From a virus, in IMG/VR virus record IMGVR_UViG_3300024298_000006, positions 46,418 to 110,417 of that record: a stretch of DNA of 64,000 nucleotides; one strand, given 5' to 3'. The notes under the pieces are model-generated. The model saw only the letters and a program-made list of their open reading frames with translations. It was not told the DNA's origin and searched no databases. Position 1 is the stretch's first letter, and every line of letters begins with the position of its first letter. A program made the position numbers and the translations under genes. Shown piece after piece: positions 9,507 to 17,981 of the stretch.

Positions 9507-9507
9507 T

Positions 9508-9873
9508 ATGGCAACAAATTTACCCAGTCAAGTTGTAGAAGATAGTGCTGCCGGAACAAAACTATTTTTTGAAAGATATGGCGAAGCTCCGATGGAATTT
9601 TCGTCAATGGAAATTGACCTAGCACATTCATTTTTTCAATCTGCGGGATTTTCAAAAGATGCTGCCGATGTAGTTGCAATGACTTTGTTAAGGCAGGCCA
9701 AAATAGATTCGATTCCTGTGGGTCAATTATTAGATACTTTAAAAAATTTTAATTATTTAGAATTAAATCAAATAGTAGGTGAAGTTTTAAACAACAATCG
9801 AGTACCAACTTCTATACTAGGATTTAGAACAACTGACGTCAAACCTATTCAGATAAGAAACATAGCAGCATAA
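9508..9873 (+). CDS. Conserved phage protein of unknown function
   Basis: 121 residues with no recognised motif; mostly helical by composition, with an N-terminal segment of about 35 residues and a helical core (SFFQSAGFSKDAADVVAMTL). It lies between a tube-like protein and head-completion gp4, and its stop overlaps the gp4 start (TAATGG), so a virion or assembly role is likely from context only. Confidence 0.6.
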   Translation: MATNLPSQVVEDSAAGTKLFFERYGEAPMEFSSMEIDLAHSFFQSAGFSKDAADVVAMTLLRQAKIDSIPVGQLLDTLKNFNYLELNQIVGEVLNNNRVPTSILGFRTTDVKPIQIRNIAA

Positions 9874-10313
9874 TGGCAAAATTTGCACAGGGAAGATTTG
9901 AAATGAAAAATCCTGACAAGTATGTTGGGAAAAAAACTCCTTTGGCACGTAGTAGTTGGGAATTTGTTTTTATGCGAATGCTTGACGAACATCCTGGCGT
10001 ACAAAATTGGGCCAGTGAAAGTATACAAATACCTTATAGAGATCCCTTAACAGGAAAAAGCACAATCTATGTCCCAGACTTCTTTATTGTCTATGTTGAC
10101 AAGAATGGCAGTAAACACGCCGAAGTAGTAGAAGTTAAACCTAGCAATCATACTATTTTAGAAAAAGTTGGCAAGAGCTTGTACAACCAAGAACAGTATG
10201 TTAAGAATATGGCCAAATGGGAAGCAGCAAATAAATGGTGCAAACAACAGGGTGTTAGATTTCGAGTAGTTAGTGAAAATGATATTTTTCACCAAGGCGG
10301 CAAACGGAAATAA
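9873..10313 (+). CDS. 4: Head completion protein gp4-like (TnsA/PD-(D/E)XK nuclease fold)
   Basis: 146 residues, close to T4 gp4 (150). Shared blocks are RSSWEFVFMRMLDEHP, NWASESIQIPYRDP and the nuclease-like core PDFF followed by EVVEVKP. In T4, gp4 completes the packaged head before tail joining. The Asp and Glu-x-Lys core suggests a metal-dependent nuclease that trims or checks the DNA end. Confidence 0.85.
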   Translation: MAKFAQGRFEMKNPDKYVGKKTPLARSSWEFVFMRMLDEHPGVQNWASESIQIPYRDPLTGKSTIYVPDFFIVYVDKNGSKHAEVVEVKPSNHTILEKVGKSLYNQEQYVKNMAKWEAANKWCKQQGVRFRVVSENDIFHQGGKRK

Positions 10314-10320
10314 GTAAAGT

Positions 10321-10803
10321 ATGACCAAGAAACTTGAAGAACTCTTTAACTTAGATTCAGCTGAGGCTGTAAAGGCTGCTGAAGATACTACTCCTGTTCC
10401 AACCCACGAGCAGGTTAAAAGTTTAGATGATAGTTATGCTGAAGTAGCTAAAATTACCAGCACGTTGCCGCAGATACAAGAATTAGAAAATCTAGACGAA
10501 AACGAGCTAGATAACCTAGCTAAAAAAGCAGAGCAGGCCTACGACGATCTTATGGATTTAGGTATGAACGTAGAAGTACGTTATGCTAGTCGTATTTTTG
10601 AAGTAGCTAGTTCTATGATGGGCAACGCTATTACTGCTAAAACTAACAAAATTGAAAAGAAATTAAAAGCTGTTGACCTACAACTTAAAAAATTAAAAAT
10701 TGATAACGATGCGGGTAACGATCCAAACGATGTTATCAACGGCCAAGGGTATGTGATCACAGACCGCAATGAGCTACTGAAAAAATTAGGCGGAAAAGCA
10801 TAA
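10321..10803 (+). CDS. 16: Terminase small subunit gp16-like
   Basis: 160 residues, like T4 gp16 (164). The central long helices (AYDDLMDLGMNVEVRYASRIFE, then SMMGNAITAKTNKIEKKLK) match the oligomerising coiled-coil core; N- and C-termini are polar and flexible. It recognises DNA and stimulates the gp17 motor. The stop codon TAA is also the first part of the TAAATA box for the next gene. Confidence 0.8.
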   Translation: MTKKLEELFNLDSAEAVKAAEDTTPVPTHEQVKSLDDSYAEVAKITSTLPQIQELENLDENELDNLAKKAEQAYDDLMDLGMNVEVRYASRIFEVASSMMGNAITAKTNKIEKKLKAVDLQLKKLKIDNDAGNDPNDVINGQGYVITDRNELLKKLGGKA

Positions 10804-10806
10804 ATA
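10801..10806 (+). promoter_or_regulatory. Late-type promoter core, leaderless geometry
   Basis: CATAAATA overlaps the gp16 stop codon; CTACT separates it from the ATG at 10812. Confidence 0.7.
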
Positions 10807-10811
10807 CTACT

Positions 10812-11360
10812 ATGAAAACTTTTAAAGAATATCTTGCCGAAAGCAAAAAGAGCTACCCTTTTAGATTAAAGGTAGCAGGCGAATTGCCTGAAAATTTTGT
10901 TAAAGAACTCAAAGATTGCATCGGAAAAGCAAATCCAGCAATCATTGAAAAATCTAAAACACCTATTCAAGCAACTCCACTAGATTTTCCGGAACTAAGC
11001 AATGTTGAAGTTCACACATTTGAAGTAGTATGCGAATATCCAATTACTGCTCCTGAGCTTGCAGAACACGTAAAATACTTTGTTCCAGAATCTAATTTTA
11101 GAGTCAGAAACGGTGGTGATGCAGGCGAAGTAGAACACAATACAGCGGATATGGAACCAAGTGGTGAATCAGTATTAGCAGAGCCTTACAACGATAAGGT
11201 AAAGCACAAAGACTACTTCGGCGATGATTTTAATAAAAGTTTCTTGAAAGATTTAGCAAAGGCCGCCAAGGAACGCAAAAAAGACGGTGTGCAGACAGAA
11301 TACAAGCTGCCTAAGGCCAAACAAGACAAAGCAGGCGTTAAGAGCGCCTTAGGGAGTTAA
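10812..11360 (+). CDS. Putative head-internal or assembly protein with capsid-targeting-like N-terminus
   Basis: 182 residues. The start MKTFKEYLAESKK resembles the capsid-targeting peptide of T4 internal head proteins (MKTYQEFIAEA), and LAE fits the (L/I)XE consensus of the gp21 prohead protease. The middle is a small folded domain, and the C-terminus is Lys/Asp-rich (AKAAKERKKDG). No enzymatic motif is seen. It sits between the small and large terminase genes. The packaging role is an inference from the leader and location. Confidence 0.5.
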   Translation: MKTFKEYLAESKKSYPFRLKVAGELPENFVKELKDCIGKANPAIIEKSKTPIQATPLDFPELSNVEVHTFEVVCEYPITAPELAEHVKYFVPESNFRVRNGGDAGEVEHNTADMEPSGESVLAEPYNDKVKHKDYFGDDFNKSFLKDLAKAAKERKKDGVQTEYKLPKAKQDKAGVKSALGS

Positions 11361-11361
11361 T

Positions 11362-12009
11362 ATGAATTTTAATGATTTAATGGCAAGAATGAGAGAGCTT
11401 GATCAACCAGCAGTTGAGGCAGCTCCAGTTGTAACAGACGAGTGTGGAGAAATGCCTCCTAGCCCAATGGGCAATATGGGTAAACCAGATGCTCCTCCTC
11501 CAAGTATGAGCGTTAACTTAAATGCACAAGGTTTAGATAATATTGAAGAACTATTATCTTTAATCAAGGCAGTTAACCCAGGTATGGATAAGCCTGCTGC
11601 TCCAATGGGCGGTATGCCACACATTGAAATTGAACCAATGGACAAGCCAGAAGGCGGTATGCCTAAGCTAGGCGGTCTAGGCGATCTAGACAAAGGCCCA
11701 TTGAAAATGCTTCCTGATATGGATGCTGACAACGATGAAAAAGTAGGCGGCGAAGAAGGTCCTGAAGAAAAAGGCGAAGAAGATAAAGAAGACGAAGCAT
11801 TTGGAAATTCAGTTCCAGGTTCTGAGCCAGAAGTTAAAGATGTTAGCGCAGCTATTCCGGACGGTAATGATTTAAACAAACCTAAACAAATGGTTAAACA
11901 CAGCTATCGTCAAGGCGACAATCCAATGGCCATGGAAGGCGAAGAATTACGTGCTTCTATTAGAGCAGAATTACTGCGTAGATTAGAAGAAGCTAAAGGA
12001 GCGAAATAA
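11362..12009 (+). CDS. Acidic Met/Pro/Gly-rich low-complexity protein
   Basis: 215 residues beginning MNFNDLMARMRELDQ. The middle is rich in Pro, Met, Gly, Asp and Glu (GGMPKLGGLGDLDKG, then a Glu/Lys tract) and is probably disordered; the C-terminus ELRASIRAELLRRLEEAKG is an amphipathic helix. The composition recalls scaffold or core proteins, but there is no firm homology. Its stop overlaps the next start (TAATGG). Confidence 0.55.
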   Translation: MNFNDLMARMRELDQPAVEAAPVVTDECGEMPPSPMGNMGKPDAPPPSMSVNLNAQGLDNIEELLSLIKAVNPGMDKPAAPMGGMPHIEIEPMDKPEGGMPKLGGLGDLDKGPLKMLPDMDADNDEKVGGEEGPEEKGEEDKEDEAFGNSVPGSEPEVKDVSAAIPDGNDLNKPKQMVKHSYRQGDNPMAMEGEELRASIRAELLRRLEEAKGAK

Positions 12010-12458
12010 TGGCAGATTTATACGGCGACGCATTAGGTGGCGGTTTAACAGGTAACGTCGACAGTAATGCAAGAAAATTATTAGGTGACGGCGCATCAGG
12101 CGTTGGACCATATACTAGTTTTGGTACTCCAAAATTACAAGCAATTAAAGTTGTTTCTGCAACAATTGACTTTACAACAACTCCCGCAGCAGCTAACAGT
12201 AATTTAGCTAAAGCAGTTTTTGCCCTACAGTCTTTATCTGAAATTTATTATGTTGGTAAACCAACAGCATCTGGTGCTAACCAATTTGTTGCATTAGTTA
12301 ATATTAACAAAACAGATGCAGGAAATGGATATGCAGCATCGGGAAGCGCAGACGGTTCTTACGAAAACCTAGAAGATGTCATCGGTGCAGCGTTAGGTGT
12401 TGCCGAAAACGACATCACAATTACAGACGTAGCGTTAACTGGTTTAACATTCGCTTAA
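12009..12458 (+). CDS. Small Ala/Gly/Thr-rich putative virion protein
   Basis: 149 residues, low in charge and rich in Ala, Gly, Thr and Asn, with alternating beta-like segments (AIKVVSATIDFTTTP, YYVGKPTASGANQFVALVN). This is typical of decoration or tail structural proteins, but no family is recognised. It is the last gene of the run and is followed by a strong terminator. Confidence 0.5.
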   Translation: MADLYGDALGGGLTGNVDSNARKLLGDGASGVGPYTSFGTPKLQAIKVVSATIDFTTTPAAANSNLAKAVFALQSLSEIYYVGKPTASGANQFVALVNINKTDAGNGYAASGSADGSYENLEDVIGAALGVAENDITITDVALTGLTFA

Positions 12459-12473
12459 TTGTATAAACACTCA

Positions 12474-12500
12474 AATAGGGCCTCCGGGCCCTATTTTTTT
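12474..12500 (+). terminator. Intrinsic terminator before gp17
   Basis: A perfect 9-bp stem (AATAGGGCC/GGCCCTATT) with loop TCCG is followed by a T-run. Confidence 0.92.
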
Positions 12501-12503
12501 CAT

Positions 12504-12509
12504 TAAATA
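12504..12509 (+). promoter_or_regulatory. Late-type promoter core, leaderless geometry (gp17)
   Basis: ATTAAATA, then ATAGT, then the ATG at 12515. It follows the terminator directly. Confidence 0.7.
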
Positions 12510-12514
12510 ATAGT

Positions 12515-14101
12515 ATGGCAAAATCATTAGACGGTAATTTAGTTAAGAAAGCTCACGCTCAAACCAGGTATACACTTGAGGAAGTAGAACATCTTGAAAA
12601 GTGTATGGATCCTGTAAACGGGCCGTTGTACTTTGCTAGAAACTTTATTAAAATTCAACACCCGGTTAGAGGTAGCATACCTTTTGAACCTTATGAATAT
12701 CAGGTTAGACTAATACAGGCCTATCACGAAAACAAGCAATGTATTGCAATGTTACCGCGTCAGATGGGTAAAACAACCTGTGCAGTTGCTTACCTGCTGT
12801 GGTACACAATGTTTGTTCCAGACTGCCAAGTTCTTATTGCCGCACACAAATATGAAGGTGCTAAAGACATTATGGATCGTTACCGTTTTGGTTACGAAAA
12901 CTTACCTGACTTTATTCGTGCTGGTGTTTATTCATACAATAGAAACACAATCGAATACGATAACGGAGCACGTATTCAAGCTACCACAACAACAGAAAAC
13001 ACCGGTCGTGGTAAGTCTTTATCATTAATATACTGTGACGAGTTTGCATTTGTTCAACCACCTGAAAAGGCCAAAGAGTTTTGGACTGCCCTATCTCCTA
13101 CATTGGCTACAGGTGGTAAAGCACTGATTACATCAACACCAAACTCGGACGAAGATCAGTTTGCTCTTATCTGGACTGAAGCTAATAAACGTTTTGACGA
13201 GTACGGCAACGAGACAAAATTAGGACCTAACGGATTCTTTCCATTCTTTGCTCACTGGCGTGAAAACCCGTTACGCGACGATGCCTGGGCCTCTGTCGAA
13301 CGTGCTAAAATTGGTGAAGAACGTTTCCGCCGAGAGTTTGAATGTGAGTTCTTGATCTTCGACGAAACACTAATCAATTCAGTTAAACTTGCAGCATTAG
13401 AGGGAATTGATCCAACTATGACCATGGGTCAAACACGTTGGTATAAAGATATAGATTCTAGATGCACATATCTTGTTGCTCTAGATCCTAGTCTAGGTAC
13501 AGGCGGTGACTACGGTGCTATACAGGTTTTTGAAATGCCCTCAATGACTCAGGTAGCGGAATGGCATCATAATACTACTCCAGTACAGCAACAGGTCAAA
13601 CATATGCGTGAAATATTGAAATACATTCAATCACGCGGAGAAGAAAAAGGCGGTGTTCCGCAAATTTATTATTCTGTTGAAAATAATTCTCTAGGTGAAG
13701 CCGCTCTTATTGTTATTAACGACATAGGAGAAGAAAACTTTCCTGGTTTATTCTTAAGTGAGCCTATACGTAAAGGACACGTTCGTAAATTCCGTAAAGG
13801 ATTTAATACTACACATCGCAGTAAAGTTACTGCTTGTTCTCAGTTTAAAAATTTACTAGAAACTAATAAGATGACAATTACATCTAAACCGCTGATTTCT
13901 GAGTTAAAAACGTATGTTGCCAGCGGACTTGGTTTTAAGGCCAAAACAGGAGAACACGACGACCTAGTGAGCTCTACGTTACTGATCATACGTATGGCAG
14001 ACGTACTAGCAGATTGGGATCCTACAGTTTACGAAAAAATGACTGAAAAAATTACAGAGGAATCTATGCCGCTGCCTATCTTTGTAAGCAGCGGGTTTTG
14101 A
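12515..14101 (+). CDS. 17: Terminase large subunit gp17-like
   Basis: 528 residues (T4 gp17 is 610). The ATPase domain has Walker A LPRQMGKTT near residues 79-88 and Walker B LSLIYCDEF near 170-176; the RNase H-like nuclease domain starts with LVALDPSLG near 319. It powers DNA translocation and cuts the concatemer during headful packaging. It is shorter than T4 gp17, mainly at the termini. The TGA stop overlaps the late promoter of the next gene. Confidence 0.96.
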   Translation: MAKSLDGNLVKKAHAQTRYTLEEVEHLEKCMDPVNGPLYFARNFIKIQHPVRGSIPFEPYEYQVRLIQAYHENKQCIAMLPRQMGKTTCAVAYLLWYTMFVPDCQVLIAAHKYEGAKDIMDRYRFGYENLPDFIRAGVYSYNRNTIEYDNGARIQATTTTENTGRGKSLSLIYCDEFAFVQPPEKAKEFWTALSPTLATGGKALITSTPNSDEDQFALIWTEANKRFDEYGNETKLGPNGFFPFFAHWRENPLRDDAWASVERAKIGEERFRREFECEFLIFDETLINSVKLAALEGIDPTMTMGQTRWYKDIDSRCTYLVALDPSLGTGGDYGAIQVFEMPSMTQVAEWHHNTTPVQQQVKHMREILKYIQSRGEEKGGVPQIYYSVENNSLGEAALIVINDIGEENFPGLFLSEPIRKGHVRKFRKGFNTTHRSKVTACSQFKNLLETNKMTITSKPLISELKTYVASGLGFKAKTGEHDDLVSSTLLIIRMADVLADWDPTVYEKMTEKITEESMPLPIFVSSGF

Positions 14102-14107
14102 TAAATA
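14102..14107 (+). promoter_or_regulatory. Late-type promoter core, leaderless geometry
   Basis: GATAAATA overlaps the gp17 stop; TAACT separates it from the ATG at 14113. Confidence 0.7.
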
Positions 14108-14112
14108 TAACT

Positions 14113-15867
14113 ATGGACGCAAGAAACAATATCGCTACAGATTTATTCTATAAAATTAGAAGCCGTTTTAAGAACCTAAAATTAGGTGCTGAAACAGGCC
14201 AAATTACCATCAATCCTGAAGAAGCTAGATTCTTTGATTTTGATTATATGGAAGGTCAAACACCGATGGGTCACGTTAGTGTTAGCCTAGCAGAACCAAA
14301 TTCTATGAAGGTATACTTCAGTCACGGAATTGCCGAAGGTATGGATGATCATCAGAAAGGTAATTGGTATAAGTTTTTGCGAGAATTACGTGAATTTGCT
14401 AAACGCAGACTATTAGCATTTGACACAAGAGATATTGCTAAGGATAATTTAGATCGTAGAGATTATGAATTTTTAGCTGCAAATGCGCAACCTAAGCAAA
14501 CACAACCAAACACAATACAGAAACCAGTCGGAGAAAGCATTATGGCAGAAAGCTCAATGTACGGTAGCAGATTAATGAGTTACCAGAATTTAATGGATAC
14601 TAAATTGATTATCAAACATAGTCAAGCAGTAATGGATGATCAACAACCTGGCGCACGAACAAGACACATTGCAGCACTTTTTGTAGAAAATCAAGACGGT
14701 GAAAGATTTAAATATCCTTTCATCCACCTAGCTGGTGCTCGTGCTATGCAACGCCACGTGGCCAACGGTGGTGTACCCTATGACGACATTGGTAAAAGTA
14801 TTATTCAAATGAGTGAAGAAATTGCTCAATTAAAGAGCTTTGGTGGTTATGTTGTTCGTAACGATCTAATGAATTCAGAAACAAATTCAGTGGTTGAACG
14901 TTCTACACAATACCTAAATAGCCTACGCGAGCAAATTAAGGCCCTAGCAAAACAAAGTCACTACGAAGCATATAGAGAAAATTTCCAGGCATATGACAGC
15001 GAAGAAGTACCGCAGGATGTAGTTGAAGATTTCAAAGAAAAATTTACAGTACGATCATTTAAAGAAGACATTGCATCAGTATTTCCGGTCTTATATAGAC
15101 TAATGAAAGAAGGAAACACTATAGGCTACGACGACATAGTCGCTTTAACACAAGAAGATATGCAAGAAGACATCGAAGTTGAGCAGACACAAGATGATCC
15201 ATTTGCCAAGTTTGAAAACTGGGTAATGGGTCTTGGAGAAGAGTCTGCTATAACTTCTGAAGATCCAGAAGAACAACAATCAGCCTTACAAAAATTACAA
15301 GAATTAGTTGGACAAGAATTTCCTGCAGGTACAGATGGCACAAACGCAATTGAAAGTTTAAAAGGCCTAATTGAAGATCCAGAATTATACAAACGAATTA
15401 AGGCAACAGCGGCGGAAGATGCAAATGCAGACGTCCGCCCTCAAATCCAAGGTTGGTTAGAATTAAATGCACCAGAGGCACTAGAGTCATTAGACTTTGG
15501 CGATATGGGAGCAGCCGCAGCTGAAGAACCAGCAGCAGCAGAAGTTCCTGCAGAAGAACCGGCAGAAGTTCCAGCAGCAGCACCTGCAGAAGAACCACAA
15601 ATGGCCAGCGATGATCCAGAAGAAAGACACGAGGGCAAGATGGGCGTTAAAGAATTAGCTGAATTCATTCATTCATTTTACGACCAAGAATCAGGTACAT
15701 TCCCCAAAGGCCCAGAAGGTGTTTGCACAATGGTAGGCAAGAAGTTTGGTGAGCAGGCAGAGCAGGTTGCTCGCAAATTTGTTGAAAGAATGGCTCCTGA
15801 GCAGACTACAGAACAAAATCCTGAATTGGCTGAACTAGCAAGAGTCAGAGAACTAGCAGGCCTGTAA
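14113..15867 (+). CDS. Large conserved phage protein next to terminase, function unknown
   Basis: 584 residues. The first 120 form one conserved block (DLFYKIRSRFKNLKLG to DRRDYEFLAANAQ), followed by a helical region to about 430 and an Ala/Pro/Glu repeat linker (about residues 472-500, units like AEEPAAAEVP). A C-terminal domain ends AELARVRELAGL. An in-frame TTG at 14098 falls inside the promoter and is rejected as start. Position suggests a virion or head protein; similar proteins sit by gp17 in marine T4-like phages. Confidence 0.6.
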   Translation: MDARNNIATDLFYKIRSRFKNLKLGAETGQITINPEEARFFDFDYMEGQTPMGHVSVSLAEPNSMKVYFSHGIAEGMDDHQKGNWYKFLRELREFAKRRLLAFDTRDIAKDNLDRRDYEFLAANAQPKQTQPNTIQKPVGESIMAESSMYGSRLMSYQNLMDTKLIIKHSQAVMDDQQPGARTRHIAALFVENQDGERFKYPFIHLAGARAMQRHVANGGVPYDDIGKSIIQMSEEIAQLKSFGGYVVRNDLMNSETNSVVERSTQYLNSLREQIKALAKQSHYEAYRENFQAYDSEEVPQDVVEDFKEKFTVRSFKEDIASVFPVLYRLMKEGNTIGYDDIVALTQEDMQEDIEVEQTQDDPFAKFENWVMGLGEESAITSEDPEEQQSALQKLQELVGQEFPAGTDGTNAIESLKGLIEDPELYKRIKATAAEDANADVRPQIQGWLELNAPEALESLDFGDMGAAAAEEPAAAEVPAEEPAEVPAAAPAEEPQMASDDPEERHEGKMGVKELAEFIHSFYDQESGTFPKGPEGVCTMVGKKFGEQAEQVARKFVERMAPEQTTEQNPELAELARVRELAGL

Positions 15868-15881
15868 TAGAAGGATAATCA

Positions 15882-17297
15882 ATGAACGGTATTTTAGGAA
15901 CTTGGACCTTACTTCCAAATATTAATCAGGCAATTTACACAAATGCCTACGATACTCCTAGTGTCGTTATTATCAATTTGTGTAATAGAGGAAGCACCAT
16001 AGCCAACGTAAGAGTTGCTATTAGCACAAGTGCAACCTCACCAGCCGCCGGTGAATTTATTGTTTATGACCAACCAATAGATCCAAAAACTACTTTAGAA
16101 AAACAAAGTATAATGGTATCACCTGGCAAAAGCGTGGTCGTTAGATCGTCATCTAGTGATGTAAATGCTGTTATCTATGGAGTTACAAATAGAACCACTG
16201 CACCCCCAGGGATAGCAACAAACTACGGAACTGCACCTATGTGGGTAACGAACCCTACATTGCCTACATTTTATGCAGCGGATTCTTCTACGTCTATTCA
16301 ATTAAGTGCTACTGACAGCGAAGGAGAAGCAGTTACTTATGCAGTGACTTCTGGATCTTTGCCAACAGGAACTAGTTTATCGTCATCTGGATTAATCACA
16401 GGCACACCAACGGCCACAGGATATTCTTTTGGATTACCAGATACAAATAGTACTGTTCAGATAACTGCAACTGATTCTAGAAGCAACGGAACTCCTCAAA
16501 CTTTTAATATTGTTAAACGTTGGGCAGACGGTTCATCACAGGCGCTGGCAGCAACCAACGCACAAACAATTTATAATCTTAGTGCTACTTATCAAGGTGC
16601 TGGTGCATCTAATTGGTACTGGATTAAAGGCAACACCACAGATACTAGCCAGGCAAGAAGAATGTACTGTAGTATGAACGGTGCAGGCTATATGCTTTGG
16701 TATCATTACAGAGATCCTATGAGTGGTAGCTTAACCATTTCAGATCCAGGCAACTCTGGTACAACCTATACATTAACCAGCACAACAGCTATGTTTATGT
16801 ATGCATTACCGGCTGCGATTGTTAATAACGTAACGTACCTATATTTAAATTCAGATAATGATGCTAGCTATACAACTCCAGCATTTGCTAATTTTAAATA
16901 TGCAGTTGGATTAAATTCTGAATTACGAGCATGGTTAAGAGCAACCAAAGATCGAGGTAATTATTGGGGAGTTGATCTCAACCTTGTAAACAATATACGT
17001 ACTCAAAATGATGTAAACTATCCAAACTATAGATTCGGTACACTAATTGGCGAAATGCAGTACGGACACAATAACGGTGGCTCAGACGAAGTAGACGGAT
17101 ACACATTTAGAAATAGTTATAATACCGGAGGATTTAAGTGGACATCTTCTAGCGATATTTGGAACTACGCTGGATGGGGACCAATCGATGCTTCAAGCCC
17201 AACTAGCGTAAACACAGGTTGGGGTTCTACAGGTCTTGACGAAGGTACATGGGGCGGTACTAACCGACAATATCACTTATATGCCTGGATAAAATAA
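15882..17297 (+). CDS. Fibre/adhesin-like protein with an Ig-like (He_PIG type) domain
   Basis: 471 residues. An N-terminal beta domain (GTWTLLPNINQAIYTN) is followed near residues 120-215 by an Ig-like unit of the putative-Ig family (SATDSEGEAVTYAV, GSLPTGTSLSSSGLITG, VQITATDSRSNG). The C-terminal half is rich in Trp, Tyr and Asn and could be a receptor-binding head. The last module before a terminator is a usual place for host-range genes. GAAGGAT precedes the ATG. Role inferred from composition. Confidence 0.6.
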   Translation: MNGILGTWTLLPNINQAIYTNAYDTPSVVIINLCNRGSTIANVRVAISTSATSPAAGEFIVYDQPIDPKTTLEKQSIMVSPGKSVVVRSSSSDVNAVIYGVTNRTTAPPGIATNYGTAPMWVTNPTLPTFYAADSSTSIQLSATDSEGEAVTYAVTSGSLPTGTSLSSSGLITGTPTATGYSFGLPDTNSTVQITATDSRSNGTPQTFNIVKRWADGSSQALAATNAQTIYNLSATYQGAGASNWYWIKGNTTDTSQARRMYCSMNGAGYMLWYHYRDPMSGSLTISDPGNSGTTYTLTSTTAMFMYALPAAIVNNVTYLYLNSDNDASYTTPAFANFKYAVGLNSELRAWLRATKDRGNYWGVDLNLVNNIRTQNDVNYPNYRFGTLIGEMQYGHNNGGSDEVDGYTFRNSYNTGGFKWTSSSDIWNYAGWGPIDASSPTSVNTGWGSTGLDEGTWGGTNRQYHLYAWIK

Positions 17298-17304
17298 TAA
17301 TTCA

Positions 17305-17332
17305 AAAAAGGCTCTTAGGAGCCTTTTTTTTT
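17305..17332 (+). terminator. Intrinsic terminator closing the virion gene block
   Basis: A perfect 10-bp stem (AAAAAGGCTC/GAGCCTTTTT) with loop TTAG runs into further T. Confidence 0.9.
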
Positions 17333-17374
17333 GGATAAAATATTTGTCAACTTTTTTGTATGCTAGAACGTTAA

Positions 17375-17380
17375 TATAAT
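17375..17380 (+). promoter_or_regulatory. Possible -10 box for the exported-protein cassette
   Basis: TATAAT lies 48 nt before the ATG at 17428. No -35 box is found at 16-18 nt spacing (the position is T-rich); TTGTCA at 17344-17349 is 25 nt away. Confidence 0.4.
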
Positions 17381-17427
17381 ACACAGGGAAGGTTTTTCTG
17401 TGTTTAACCTAAAAAAAGGAAATTACT

Positions 17428-17601
17428 ATGAAACTAGTAGCAACTTTAGTAGCATCATTATTTGCAGTATCCGCTTTCGCTGCTGATGCACCTAAGAAAG
17501 AAGAAAAGAAAGCAGAAGCCAAACCAGCTGCATCTGCGCCAGCACCTGCTGCTAAGGAAGCTCCAAAAGCTCCTGCTAAGAAAGAAGAAGCTAAGAAGTA
17601 A
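17428..17601 (+). CDS. Small exported Lys/Ala/Pro-rich protein
   Basis: 57 residues: a Sec signal peptide MKLVATLVASLFAVSAFA with cleavage expected after AFA, then a mature chain made almost wholly of Ala, Lys, Pro and Glu (PAKKEEAKK at the end). It resembles the small signal-peptide-bearing Asr-like proteins of betaproteobacteria, which suggests host origin. The ribosome-binding site AAAGGAAA precedes the ATG. First of three consecutive exported proteins; a role in the periplasm is likely but unspecified. Confidence 0.75.
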   Translation: MKLVATLVASLFAVSAFAADAPKKEEKKAEAKPAASAPAPAAKEAPKAPAKKEEAKK

Positions 17602-17609
17602 TTTTAATT

Positions 17610-17640
17610 GCCCCTTGTCAACGAAAGTTGGCACTGGGGC
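17610..17640 (+). promoter_or_regulatory. RNA stem-loop with GAAA tetraloop between two exported-protein genes
   Basis: Outer stem GCCCC/GGGGC (17610-17614 with 17636-17640) encloses an inner 6-bp stem GTCAAC/GTTGGC closed by a GAAA tetraloop (17623-17626). It is followed by GTTATTATA rather than a clean T-run, so it may be a weak terminator or an RNA-processing or stability element. Confidence 0.55.
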
Positions 17641-17666
17641 GTTATTATAATATCAAGGAGGGTTTT

Positions 17667-17963
17667 ATGAAAAAACTCTTAATTGCAGGTTTAATTGGTT
17701 TATCTGCTTTTGGTGCGCAAGCAGGTCCATACCACGGACATCATGGTGGACACCATATGCATCATAGGGGTAGTTGGAATTGGGTAGTTCCAGCTGTTGT
17801 TGGAGGTGCTGTAGTATATGCCGCAACTCGCCCTGTAGTTGTTCAACAACCGCCAACGGTTATTCAACAACCGCCCGTTTATACGCAACAACAAGTATGT
17901 GGTCCTTGGACTGAAATACGCAATCCAGACGGTAGCGTGACAATTACAAGGACTTGTCAATAA
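17667..17963 (+). CDS. Small exported His-rich protein
   Basis: 98 residues: signal peptide MKKLLIAGLIGLSAFGAQA, a His/Gly-rich stretch (GHHGGHHMHHRG, residues 23-34) that could bind metal, one hydrophobic segment (WVVPAVVGGAVVYAA), then Val/Pro/Gln repeats (VVQQPPTVIQQPP) and a C-terminal piece with two Cys. A strong AAGGAGGG ribosome-binding site precedes the start. Such proteins occur in proteobacterial envelopes; function unknown. Confidence 0.75.
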   Translation: MKKLLIAGLIGLSAFGAQAGPYHGHHGGHHMHHRGSWNWVVPAVVGGAVVYAATRPVVVQQPPTVIQQPPVYTQQQVCGPWTEIRNPDGSVTITRTCQ

Positions 17964-17981
17964 TGTTAATGAGGACTAGAA

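Noticed and set aside
11403-11879. 158-codon minus-strand frame opposite the acidic low-complexity protein
   Set aside because: Ser/Pro/Gly-rich mirror of a Met/Pro/Gly/Glu-rich gene; no promoter or ribosome-binding site.
14098-14112. TTG start for the gene after gp17
   Set aside because: It lies inside the late promoter box and before the expected transcription start; ATG 14113 fits the pattern of other loci.
17344-17349. TTGTCA as -35 box for the exported-protein cassette
   Set aside because: 25 nt from the -10 box, too far for a sigma70 promoter.
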